From Micromonospora antibiotica (GTDB lineage: Bacteria > Actinomycetota > Actinomycetes > Mycobacteriales > Micromonosporaceae), in the NCBI RefSeq assembly GCF_017599305.1, contig NZ_JAGFWR010000001.1:558001-622000 (forward strand): a stretch of 64,000 bases of DNA. The letters run 5' to 3'. This document shows, in pieces, positions 23,410 through 31,221 of the stretch (positions are counted from its first letter, which is position 1; every line of letters begins with the position of its first letter). Made by a program: the position numbers and the translations under genes. The notes below the pieces were generated by a model. It ran no database searches and was not told the origin of the DNA. It saw nothing but the letters and a program-made list of their open reading frames with translations.

Positions 23410-25041
23410 TCAGTGGGTCCGCGACAGGATCGTGAGCAGTGCCTTCTCCAGGTCATCGGCTGAGGCGGGCCCGATACGCCGGGCCCGCCACGCGACGAAG
23501 TCGTCCGGGCGCACCAACAGGACGCCGGACCCGTCGATCCCCACCGAGGCGGCCCACGAACCTTCCGGGTCCCCACCGGACGTCTGGTCGATGCAGTGCA
23601 CCGCCAGCCGCAGACCGAGCCGTCGGCTGACCTCGTCCGCCACGGCGTGCCAGGCCTGACCCTGCGGGCCGGCGAACAGGGTGAGCCGGTAGTCGACCAG
23701 GTCGAGGGTCGACACGGTGGCACCGTCGTGCCGCAACCAGCGGTGCGGCAGGCGGGAACCGGGTGCGCCGTCCAGGTCGAGCTCGACCTCCTCGGTCGAG
23801 GGCAGCGCCGGCACCGGATCCAGCACCGCTGTCGACGCGTACCGGTAGCCGAGGTGCACCACGGGCGCGTGCAGGGCACCGGCGTCGGCGCGACGTCGCG
23901 CCCCGGCGCTGCCCGTGGCCCAGTGCAGGGACGGGTCCGCCAGGCGGAGCGTCGACTGTTCCAGAGCCGTCCGGGCGACCGGGCGGCGCTCCGCCTCGTA
24001 GGTGGCCAGCAGGTCGGGTCCGGCTGATCCGGCCAGCACGTGTGCGATCTTCCAGGCGAGGTTGTGCGCGTCGGCCACCCCGGTGTTCATGCCGAACGCG
24101 CCGACCGGCGGCACGACGTGCGCGGCGTCGCCGGCCAGGAAGACGCGGGCGGCGCGGAACCGATCGGCCAGCGCGGCCCGTACCTGCCAGGTCAGCGTGC
24201 TGATCACCGCCACCGGGAGGTCGGCGCGGCCGACTGCGGCGCGGATCAGGCTCCGACACCGTTCGGGCGTGAAGTCCTCGGCGTGCTGGCCGGCGGTGGG
24301 CGAGTACCGCACGACGTAGAGCCACTCGTCCCGCCCGTCCACGGGCAGCAGGCCACCGGCCGCCTCCGGGGTGGTGATGTCGCACATGACGAACGGTTGG
24401 CCCTGCGTGAACTCGTCGAGGTCCGCCTGGAACAGCACGCTGACCAGCGGATCGCCGATGGCGCCCCGGCCGGTCACGCCGATGCCGAGGGCCTCTCGCA
24501 CGCCGCTGCGCGCGCCGTCGGCGGCGACGAGGTAGTCGCAGGTCACCTCGTACGGCCCCGGCGGGCCGGTCAGGCTCACGGTGACCCCGTCCGGCCCCTG
24601 CTCGAAACCGGTGAGCTCGGTCGAGAACTCGAGGCGGGCTCCCAGCGCCCTGGCGCGGTCGATGACCACGCGGTCGAGCCGTCCCTGCGGGCAGGTGCCC
24701 CGCAGGATCTGCGGCGTCGTCCGCCGGAACGGCTCGGCGCGGGGGGGTGCCTGCCGGGCCAGCGCGGGCAGGTCCGCTTCGGCCAGGGTCGGTGTGCTGA
24801 TCATCTCCAGGTTGCCACCCGACATGTCCACGCACACGCGGTCCACCTCGTCGGCGATCCCGGCGGTCCGCAGCAGCTCCACCGTCCGGGGCCCGATGCC
24901 CATGGCGCGGGGGTGACGCAGCGGTGCGGGATGCCGTTCGACGAGGAGCGTCGAGACCCCCGACCGGGCCAGGAACATCGCGGTGAACAACCCGACGGTG
25001 CTGCCTCCGACGATCACGACATCAGTTTTTCGAGGTGCCAC
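23410..25041 (-). CDS. FAD-dependent aromatic hydroxylase (PheA/TfdB type)
   Basis: 543 aa, start GTG 25041 with AAGGAG upstream. FAD motifs in order: TDVVIVGGSTVGLFTAMFLARSG (GxGxxG-like, here GGSTVG), ARALGARLEFSTEL, CDYLVAADGARSGVRE (DG motif) and RVFLAGDAAHVVPPVGAFGMNTGVADAHNLAWK (GD motif). A C-terminal thioredoxin-like domain (LVDYRLTLFAGPQG) is present, as in phenol hydroxylase and anthracycline or tetracycline hydroxylases such as RdmE or OxyS. It likely hydroxylates an aromatic or quinol intermediate. It heads the leftward operon from a divergent promoter shared with the KAS III-like gene. Confidence 0.88.
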   Translation of the reverse strand: MAPRKTDVVIVGGSTVGLFTAMFLARSGVSTLLVERHPAPLRHPRAMGIGPRTVELLRTAGIADEVDRVCVDMSGGNLEMISTPTLAEADLPALARQAPPRAEPFRRTTPQILRGTCPQGRLDRVVIDRARALGARLEFSTELTGFEQGPDGVTVSLTGPPGPYEVTCDYLVAADGARSGVREALGIGVTGRGAIGDPLVSVLFQADLDEFTQGQPFVMCDITTPEAAGGLLPVDGRDEWLYVVRYSPTAGQHAEDFTPERCRSLIRAAVGRADLPVAVISTLTWQVRAALADRFRAARVFLAGDAAHVVPPVGAFGMNTGVADAHNLAWKIAHVLAGSAGPDLLATYEAERRPVARTALEQSTLRLADPSLHWATGSAGARRRADAGALHAPVVHLGYRYASTAVLDPVPALPSTEEVELDLDGAPGSRLPHRWLRHDGATVSTLDLVDYRLTLFAGPQGQAWHAVADEVSRRLGLRLAVHCIDQTSGGDPEGSWAASVGIDGSGVLLVRPDDFVAWRARRIGPASADDLEKALLTILSRTH

Positions 25042-25254
25042 GGGATCTCCTTCTCCGAGTCCATGCGGTTGCCTTGCCGTGCCAGCGATAGCCGTTTTCG
25101 CGGGGCGCGTCAACTGGTGTTCAAAATTGCGTGCGGGTGATCCGGACAGGCATTTCCGGCTGTTACGGTGCCCCTGCGTTCGGCGCGAACGTCAGCCCGA
25201 TCCCCCGCCCTTGCGGCTGCTGTCCCTCTTTTCGCGGAAGGACCATTCGCCTTG
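25042..25254. promoter_or_regulatory. Divergent promoter with palindrome
   Basis: 213 bases between the leftward hydroxylase operon and the rightward KAS III-like operon. A dyad CGTTCG-GCG-CGAACG lies at 25177-25191. StrR-type activators recognise GTTCGAC-type half sites, so this is a possible pathway-regulator site; the match is partial. Confidence 0.45.
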
Positions 25255-26289
25255 ATGATGAACGAGGTCTACTTCGACTCGGTCGGCGTCCGTCTCGGCC
25301 GTAGGCTGGACCTCCGCGAGGCGGTCGCGGACGGCCGCTACCCGGACGCCGAGTACGTGGGAAACGCGCTGCTCGCGGTGTGCGTGTCGGACGACGAGTT
25401 CGCACCCGACCTGGCCGTCGCGGCCGCACGGCAGGCCCTGGAACGGCGTCAGCCGTCCGCTGCGGACGTCCGGCTCCTGCTGCACCACGGCACGTACTTC
25501 CAGGGGCAGGACGTGTGGACGCCGTCCTCGTACGTGCAACAGCAGACGATCGGCGGCAGCGCTCCGGCGATGGAGATCGACCAGAAGTCCAACGGAGGTC
25601 TGGCCGGTCTGTTGATCGGCGCGTCCTTCCTGTCCGCCTGTCCGGACGACGCCACGGTGCTGATGACCACCGGCGAACGATTCTGCCTCCCCGGTTTCGA
25701 CCGATTTCGTACGGAGAGCGGGACGGTGATGGCGGACGGTGGCACCGCGCTCCTGCTCAGCTCCCGGCCCGGCTTCGCCCGGGTGCTGTCCTGTGTGCTC
25801 AACGCCGACCCGTCGCTGGAGGCGATGTATCGGGGCACCCGGCTCAAGGACGCGCCGCACGCCGGGGACAAGCCCCTCGACCTGCGGGGCCGCAAGGCCC
25901 GGTTCATGCGCAAGAACCTCGACGATCTCGAGGACATCTCCCAGCGGATCGCCAGCGGGTTCTGCGACACGATCGGTCAGGCGTTGGACGAGGCCAAGGT
26001 CGCCGCGGCCGACGTGCGGCGCTTCGTCCTGCCCAACAACGGTCGCACGGTCCGCTGGTGGACGATGCTGGCCGAGATGGGTGTCCCGGACGACCGGACC
26101 ACCTGGGAGTTCGGGCGTCGGGTGGGACACCTCGGCGCGGGGGACCAGGTGGCCGGTCTGGAGCATCTGCTGACCACCGGGTGCCTGGCCGTGGGTGACC
26201 ACGTCGTCCTGGCCGGGAGTGGCTACGGCTTCAACTGGGGCGCGGCCGTCCTGGAGATCGTGACGATTCCGGACTGGGCCCGAGCCTGA
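25255..26289 (+). CDS. KAS III-like acyltransferase lacking the catalytic cysteine
   Basis: 344 aa. Thiolase-fold protein of the ketoacyl-ACP synthase III family found in actinobacterial clusters (TTGERFCLPGFDRFR, MADGGTALLLSSRPGFARVLS, GHLGAGDQVAGLEHLL). At the active-site position, where KAS III has a cysteine (usually AAC-AGF), this protein reads DQKSNGGLAG, with Asn113 aligned to Cys; the canonical His region reads LPNNGR. It therefore should not condense with malonyl-ACP by the usual mechanism. Relatives (for example CerJ- or Pau24-type enzymes, known to esterify sugars or hydroxyls) suggest acyl transfer to a hydroxyl. It starts the rightward operon with the rhodanese fusion. Confidence 0.78.
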   Translation: MMNEVYFDSVGVRLGRRLDLREAVADGRYPDAEYVGNALLAVCVSDDEFAPDLAVAAARQALERRQPSAADVRLLLHHGTYFQGQDVWTPSSYVQQQTIGGSAPAMEIDQKSNGGLAGLLIGASFLSACPDDATVLMTTGERFCLPGFDRFRTESGTVMADGGTALLLSSRPGFARVLSCVLNADPSLEAMYRGTRLKDAPHAGDKPLDLRGRKARFMRKNLDDLEDISQRIASGFCDTIGQALDEAKVAAADVRRFVLPNNGRTVRWWTMLAEMGVPDDRTTWEFGRRVGHLGAGDQVAGLEHLLTTGCLAVGDHVVLAGSGYGFNWGAAVLEIVTIPDWARA

Positions 26290-26323
26290 CCGTCCGGCAT
26301 GCCTGCCTTTCGAAAGGAGCACC

Positions 26324-27466
26324 ATGTCTTTTCCAGCCCTGGTCGAGCCTGCGGCCGCCCTTCCTGACGGCGAGGCCGCTCGGCAGGCGCACCAGCTGAT
26401 CCTCGGCGGCTTCGGATCGACCGGTCAGCGGCGGCTGGCGGCCGGCCGCGTTCTCGTCGTGGGCGCGGACGAGGTCGGTGGGCTCGTCGCCGCCCACCTC
26501 GCCGACTCGGGCGTCGGTGTCATCGGCGTCGTCGATGCCGCACCCCCACAGCCCTGGGACGATCACCTCGGCATTCCGGACGGCGGCTGCGCCACCCGCG
26601 CCGAGGCGTGGGTGACCGCTCTGCGGCGGACGCGCCCCGCCCTGCGGGCCGAGGTGGTGCCCGGGCGCTTCGACCTCGCGAGCGCCGAGTCCATGGTCGA
26701 CTCGTACCACCTGGTTGTCTGTGCGGGCGAGGACGCCGCCCGTTGCCAGCTCGTCGACGACGTGTGCGCCCGGGCCGGGATCCCCTTCGTGTGGGGCGAG
26801 CTGGACGGCGGCCGGGCTCGCCTGTCGGTGTTCTGGGACGGGCAGGGGCCGGGCTTCCGCGATCTGCACCACGAGCGGCCAGGCGCCTACTTCCGGGGCA
26901 TGTCGGGGACGCTGCGGCTGTGGGGCGGGTGGTTGGCCGCGGCCATGAGCATGGAGGTGGTCAAGCTGCTCACCGGCACCGGTGAGCCGCTGGTGGGTCG
27001 TGTGATGACGTACGACGCGACGCTGGGTGAATGCTCGGTCCGGCCGTACGAACGCCGGCCCGGTGTGGACCGGCCGGCCGAACTGACTGCGGCGGAGCCG
27101 TTCTTCGGTCTGTTGTCACCGGCGGCGGCCGAAGCAGCCCGGGGCGGGACCATCTCGGTGCTCGCCCTGCGCGACCTGGTGGCAGGCGGCGAGAAGTTCG
27201 CGTTGGTGGACGTACGGGAGCCCGAGGAGTACGACTACGTGCACCTGCCCGGCTCGACGTTGATCCCCAAGGGCGAGTTCTTCAGCGGGGACGCCACCGA
27301 GCGCCTTCCGCGCGACCGCCGGGTCGTGTTGATCTGCCGGTCGGGGATCAGGTCGGCGGAGGTGCTGGCCCTCGTGCACCGCAGCGGTCTCCCGGACGCC
27401 GTCCACGTCGGAGGCGGGATCCTCGCGTGGGCGCACCAGCTGGATCCCTCCATGCCGGTCTACTGA
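26324..27466 (+). CDS. Degenerate MoeB/ThiF-like domain fused to rhodanese
   Basis: 380 aa; AAGGAG before ATG. Residues about 20-270 have the E1/MoeB fold (RVLVVGADEVGGLVAAHLADSG ... SMEVVKLLTG), but the glycine-rich loop is altered (GADEVGG instead of GAGGLGS), the catalytic Lys region reads CATRAEA, the CTDN motif reads AGED, and the CxxC zinc pairs are missing. Residues about 285-380 form a rhodanese domain with active-site loop CRSGIRS (Cys338) intact. Normal MoeZ-type proteins adenylate and thiocarboxylate a sulfur-carrier protein. Here adenylation seems lost while persulfide transfer may persist. No ThiS/MoaD-like carrier is in the window. Confidence 0.78.
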   Translation: MSFPALVEPAAALPDGEAARQAHQLILGGFGSTGQRRLAAGRVLVVGADEVGGLVAAHLADSGVGVIGVVDAAPPQPWDDHLGIPDGGCATRAEAWVTALRRTRPALRAEVVPGRFDLASAESMVDSYHLVVCAGEDAARCQLVDDVCARAGIPFVWGELDGGRARLSVFWDGQGPGFRDLHHERPGAYFRGMSGTLRLWGGWLAAAMSMEVVKLLTGTGEPLVGRVMTYDATLGECSVRPYERRPGVDRPAELTAAEPFFGLLSPAAAEAARGGTISVLALRDLVAGGEKFALVDVREPEEYDYVHLPGSTLIPKGEFFSGDATERLPRDRRVVLICRSGIRSAEVLALVHRSGLPDAVHVGGGILAWAHQLDPSMPVY

Positions 27467-27500
27467 GGGCGGTCGAGCCGCTGCTCTGCTGAGGGCGGTC

Positions 27501-27541
27501 GCGCCGCTGCGCCCGGGTTCACCGTCCGGGCGCAGCGGCGC
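27501..27541. terminator. Bidirectional hairpin terminator
   Basis: Perfect 16-base arms GCGCCGCTGCGCCCGG (27501-27516) and CCGGGCGCAGCGGCGC (27526-27541) with a 9-base loop, between converging genes. A 22-base near-direct repeat (27462 and 27489) runs into its first arm. Confidence 0.65.
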
Positions 27542-27554
27542 GCGTCGACCAGGG

Positions 27555-28055
27555 TTACGTGCTGGCGACCTGCTGGATGAACGCCGCCACCCGACTCTTG
27601 ATGCGCTCCACCTTTTCCGGCACCGTGAGCGTCTCCTCCATCCGCAACCCCGGCGGGAGGGCTTTGAGCCCCCGCACGTAGAGGGAGCAGTTCAGGTCGG
27701 CGCACATGTACAGCCCGACGGTGTCGCCCTTGCGTCCGGCCGGGCCGGACTTGCGCGCTGCCATCAGCGTGACACCACCCGAGCCGTGGGTGGTGAGGCA
27801 CAGCGAGCACATGTTGCGCTGCAGGCCCGGCAGCCTGTCCGGGTGTCGCAGCATCACGCCGATCGGCGCGTCGTCCTCGCCCTCCTGCCAGACGAGGTAG
27901 CTGCGTTCGGGTGCCCGTGGGTCGGTCCACCCGAGGAAGTCGAGGTGCTTCCACGGAAGCTCCTCCACCTCCCGCGGTAGCGAGATGCGTCGTGACTCTC
28001 CCTTTGAGCAGTTTATGAAGGAATCGCGGATCGCGGCCTCAGCCAGCTGCTTCAT
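27555..28055 (-). CDS. EF-G-binding (FBP-type) treble-clef protein
   Basis: 166 aa. The C-terminal half carries CSLCLTTHGSGGVTLMAAR and later GLYMCADLNCSLYVRGL, the paired cysteines of the treble-clef zinc finger in the FusB/FBP C-terminal domain family. Known FusB-type proteins bind elongation factor G and free it from the ribosome, giving fusidic acid resistance; many actinobacterial homologs are uncharacterised. It lies inside the cluster between the rhodanese fusion and the MFS exporter, so a self-protection role is plausible but unproven. Start ATG 28055; a longer upstream start is unlikely because of a Cys-rich nonconserved lead. Confidence 0.75.
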   Translation of the reverse strand: MKQLAEAAIRDSFINCSKGESRRISLPREVEELPWKHLDFLGWTDPRAPERSYLVWQEGEDDAPIGVMLRHPDRLPGLQRNMCSLCLTTHGSGGVTLMAARKSGPAGRKGDTVGLYMCADLNCSLYVRGLKALPPGLRMEETLTVPEKVERIKSRVAAFIQQVAST

Positions 28056-28094
28056 GGAGCGACTGTAACAACACAAATCACCTAAGGCAAACGG

Positions 28095-28107
28095 CTATAT
28101 GCTATAG
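28095..28107. promoter_or_regulatory. Small palindrome in divergent FBP/MFS promoter
   Basis: CTATA-TGC-TATAG lies about 60 bases before the MFS start in an AT-rich stretch of the 110-base region separating the leftward FBP gene from the rightward exporter. Candidate operator or -10-containing element. Confidence 0.35.
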
Positions 28108-28165
28108 GTAGAGAGGTGAAGAAGACCTTCATCCGGCAGGTCACCCGTCCCGACGAGGAGACACG

Positions 28166-29587
28166 ATGAGTACGGACCAGGCAACGACAGATCAGAGCCC
28201 GCCACCGAGCCTGGACCGGGCGCTACTGGGCAAGGTGATGCTCCTGGCCCTCGGAGGATTCGTCGGGCTGCTGGACAGCACCATCATCGGGGTGGCCGTA
28301 CACAGCCTGTCGGCTGCGTTCTCCGCCACCCTGGCCCAGACGCAGTGGGCCTCCACGGCCTATCTGCTGGCGATGGCGGTCGTCATCCCCGCCACCGGGT
28401 GGGCGACACAGCGCTTCGGTTCGGCAGCGACCTGGGTCGCCTCGCTGAGCGTCTTCCTGGTCGGCTCGCTGGCCTGCGGACTGGCCTGGTCGCTGGGCAG
28501 CCTCATCCTCTTCCGCGTGGTGCAGGGCCTGGGCGCGGGCATGCTGTTCCCGCTCATGCGCATCCTCGTGGTGGAGATCGCCGGACGGGAGCGGATGGGC
28601 CGCGCCATGGCCGTCATCGCCATTCCGGTGCAGATGGCACCCATTCTGGGGCCCGTGGTGGGCGGGGTCCTGATCGAGAGCCTGTCGTGGCGCTGGGCCT
28701 TCCTGGTCAACGTGCCGATCGTGCTGGTCGCCGTGATCCTGTCCGCCCGCCACCTGCCCAACCGCAAGGGGCAGGACGCGCCACGACTCGACGTCTTCGG
28801 CCTCGTCACGATGGGTCTGGGCATCGCCGGGTTGCTCTACGGGCTGAGCATGCTCGTCGACGGAACCCCACCCACCGCCGTGCGGGTCTGGGCACCGCTG
28901 CTGCTGAGCGTGGTCTCGCTGGCCTGGCACGGCATCCGGGCGAGCCGCGCCACGCGTACCGGAGTCGTCGAGTTCGACCTGTTCCGGGATCGCGCCTTCA
29001 CCGCCTCGACGGCGATCACCCTGCTCAACAACGCGGCCCTGTTCGCCGTCGTCTTCCTCGTCCCGTTGCTCCTACAGGAGGGCGACGGCCGCGGTGCGGT
29101 CGACGCCGGCCTGGCGCTCGCTCCACAAGGCGCCGGGATGCTGGTCGCTGTGCTGGTCGTCGGCAAGATGGTGGACCTGAAACACAACTCCCGGGTGATG
29201 GTCCTCGGCGGGCTGGCGGTGGTCGCGGTGACCACCGTCCCCCTGGCCTTCGCCGAACCCGGATCGGCGCAGTGGCTGATCGTCGCCGCGCTGTTCGTCC
29301 GTGGTATCGGCCTGGCCTTCGTGGTGTCACCCACCATGCTGACGCTCTATCACTCCCTGAGCCAGGAGCGCGTCCCGGCCGCCACCACGGCGAATGCGAT
29401 CATCCAGCAGATCGGGGGCGCGGTGGGCACCGCGGCAGTCGCGCTGCTGCTGCAACCGCTGACCCGGCAGCAGGGCAGTGAGCTCGGCGGCTTCCACGCC
29501 ACCTTCTGGGTGGTCGTCGGGGTCGTGGTGCTGACCGCGGTGCCCGCGGTGTTCCTCCCGGCACGGCGCAAGCCGGTCGTGAGCTGA
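28166..29587 (+). CDS. MFS multidrug exporter, DHA2 (EmrB/QacA) type
   Basis: 473 aa with about 14 hydrophobic helices. Motifs of the DHA2 group are present: LDSTIIGVAVHSLSAAF in helix 1, WASTAYLLAMAVVIPATGW (helix 2 with motif D2-like), RVVQGLGAGMLFPLMR and GPVVGGVLIESLSWRWAFLVNVPI (antiporter motif C). Presumed proton-coupled export of the cluster product at the cytoplasmic membrane, giving self-resistance. GAGGAG precedes the ATG. Adjacent to the EF-G-binding gene and convergent with the DAHP synthase gene. Confidence 0.88.
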   Translation: MSTDQATTDQSPPPSLDRALLGKVMLLALGGFVGLLDSTIIGVAVHSLSAAFSATLAQTQWASTAYLLAMAVVIPATGWATQRFGSAATWVASLSVFLVGSLACGLAWSLGSLILFRVVQGLGAGMLFPLMRILVVEIAGRERMGRAMAVIAIPVQMAPILGPVVGGVLIESLSWRWAFLVNVPIVLVAVILSARHLPNRKGQDAPRLDVFGLVTMGLGIAGLLYGLSMLVDGTPPTAVRVWAPLLLSVVSLAWHGIRASRATRTGVVEFDLFRDRAFTASTAITLLNNAALFAVVFLVPLLLQEGDGRGAVDAGLALAPQGAGMLVAVLVVGKMVDLKHNSRVMVLGGLAVVAVTTVPLAFAEPGSAQWLIVAALFVRGIGLAFVVSPTMLTLYHSLSQERVPAATTANAIIQQIGGAVGTAAVALLLQPLTRQQGSELGGFHATFWVVVGVVVLTAVPAVFLPARRKPVVS

Positions 29588-29605
29588 GCCGGGCGGCCGG
29601 GTGGC

Positions 29606-29645
29606 GCAGCCGGTCACCGGTGTCCACGGACACCGGACCGGCTGC
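29606..29645. terminator. Hairpin between converging MFS and DAHP synthase genes
   Basis: GCAGCCGG...CCGGTGTCC (29606-29625) pairs with GGACACCGG...CCGGCTGC (29628-29645), with a small bulge. Likely bidirectional terminator. Confidence 0.5.
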
Positions 29646-29703
29646 CCACCCGGTGCCGCGACGAGCAGGCCCGGCTGCGGAGCCGGATGGGCGTACGCGG
29701 TCC

Positions 29704-30930
29704 TCAGGCGTGCCAGGCGGACACCACCCGGGCGGCCTGGTCCCCGTTGAGCCGTGGATCGCAGAGGGTCGTGAACGGACCAACCGGTTCGTTGCCGGCG
29801 ACCGGCACGCACTCGGCGACGGTGTTGGGTGTCGTCTCCAGGTGGAGTCCCCCGGGTACGCCCTCCCCGGCGAGGACCGCCAGTTGAAAGCGTTCGACCT
29901 CGGCGACCACGTCGGCCACGGAGCGCGTCTTGCGACCGCTGGGGCTACGGATGGTGTTGCCGTGCATCGGATCGCAGAGCCAGATTGCCGGATGCCCCGC
30001 CCGGCGTACGGCTCGGACCAGCGGCGGCAGTGTGTCGGTCACCCGGCCCGCCCCGAGCCGCGCGATCAGCGTGAGCCGGCCCGGACGGCGCTGCGGGTCG
30101 AGCTTCGCGCACAGCTCGAGCAGTTCACCGGCGCTGATTCCCGGACCGACCTTGCATGCCACCGGGTTGTCGATGGCCGCCATCACCTGGACGTGGGCCC
30201 CGTCATGACGCCGGGTGCGCTCACCGATCCAGGGCCAGTGCGTCGAGGTCAGCAACGAACTGCCGCCGGGGGCCCGCCGCAGCAGGGGAATCTCGTAGTC
30301 GAGCAGCAGCGCCTCGTGACTCGTCCACACCGGGTCGACGCCCGCCTGCCCGGGGTGGCGGCCCAGCAACTCCAGATGCGCCAGCACGGTGCGAGACATC
30401 CGATATCCGTGGTACAACCGCACCGGGTCCGGGGAGCGGTCCGCCATGGTGTGCCCGGGACGATTCACCAGCGCCCCGCGGAAGGCGGGCAGGTCCACAC
30501 CGTTCACCCGCTCGAACGGCTCGGAGCGGGGCTTGGCCAGTTGACCTGCCAGTCGTCCGACCCGCAGGACCGGTAGCCCGGAACCAGCCGTCATCAGGGC
30601 GGCGAGTTCGTCGATCAGACGGATCCGGTCGCGGACGTGCGTGGCCGTGGCCTCCCGGGGATCCTCGACGCAGTCACCGCACTGCAGGACGCGACGCCGG
30701 CCGTCGGCGACCTCGGCCAGCAGGCGACTCAGCTCTTCGACCTCAGGCGAGGTGACCAGCGGTGCGCTCCAGGCCAGGGTGGCGCGGGCCCACTCGAGCA
30801 GGTGGCGGTTGCGCCAGACCGGTTGCTGGTGCGGCGGTTCCTTGAATCCCCGCCACACGTCGCGCAATCCGTCCGGCACGCGGATCTCGTCGTCGGCGAG
30901 GACGTCGTACCGGAATGCCTTCTCGGTCAC
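29704..30930 (-). CDS. Class II DAHP synthase (PhzC/AroH type)
   Basis: 408 aa from GTG 30930 with AAAGGAG upstream. Class II 3-deoxy-D-arabino-heptulosonate-7-phosphate synthase motifs: VLQCGDCVE (metal-binding Cys), PVLRVGRLAGQLAKPRSEP, ANRPGH-like VNRPGHTM, DPVRLYHGY, WTSHEALLLDYE, KVGPGISAGEL, CDPMHGNT and CDPRLNGDQA. It condenses PEP and erythrose-4-phosphate to feed the shikimate pathway. A cluster-dedicated copy implies heavy chorismate demand, matching the PhzD/PhzE-like genes at 38-40 kb. It probably escapes the feedback control of the primary enzyme, but that is inference. Confidence 0.92.
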   Translation of the reverse strand: MTEKAFRYDVLADDEIRVPDGLRDVWRGFKEPPHQQPVWRNRHLLEWARATLAWSAPLVTSPEVEELSRLLAEVADGRRRVLQCGDCVEDPREATATHVRDRIRLIDELAALMTAGSGLPVLRVGRLAGQLAKPRSEPFERVNGVDLPAFRGALVNRPGHTMADRSPDPVRLYHGYRMSRTVLAHLELLGRHPGQAGVDPVWTSHEALLLDYEIPLLRRAPGGSSLLTSTHWPWIGERTRRHDGAHVQVMAAIDNPVACKVGPGISAGELLELCAKLDPQRRPGRLTLIARLGAGRVTDTLPPLVRAVRRAGHPAIWLCDPMHGNTIRSPSGRKTRSVADVVAEVERFQLAVLAGEGVPGGLHLETTPNTVAECVPVAGNEPVGPFTTLCDPRLNGDQAARVVSAWHA

Positions 30931-31221
30931 GGCAGACTCCTTTCAGTTGCTGAACGTCGTGCTGATCGCCGTCGTCGAGCGATCGATGACAGGACTCTTC
31001 GGGTGGGCGAGTGCGTAGTTCCGCACTTGGACGTGCGCGGTGGACGGTCTGCCCGGGTCGGGCCGGGATGTTCGCCGGCCGGCTGCGCTTCGGCCTGGCC
31101 GGCTGCGCTCCCGCCGTGCCGGCTGCGCTCCCGCCGGGCCGGCTGCCGGGCGGGCGGTGGCGGCGGCGCCGGGGTCGCCCCGACGTCCCCACGCACCAGC
31201 AGCGGCGGGGCGTGCCGCCGG
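30931..31221. repeat. Spacer with tandem 20-21 base repeats
   Basis: 291 bases between DAHP synthase and RmlA (same strand). Bases 31077-31146 consist of about 3.5 copies of a unit beginning GGCCGGCTGCGCTCCCGCC. No gene is supported. Confidence 0.5.

Noticed and set aside
21114..23435. A long plus-strand open frame through the ligase and SagB genes
   Set aside because: Antisense shadow of well-supported genes; the translation has repetitive Gly/Arg/Pro composition and no domain.
26324..27466. A housekeeping MoeZ/ThiF protein
   Set aside because: ATP-site and zinc-cysteine features are lost, unlike housekeeping MoeZ.
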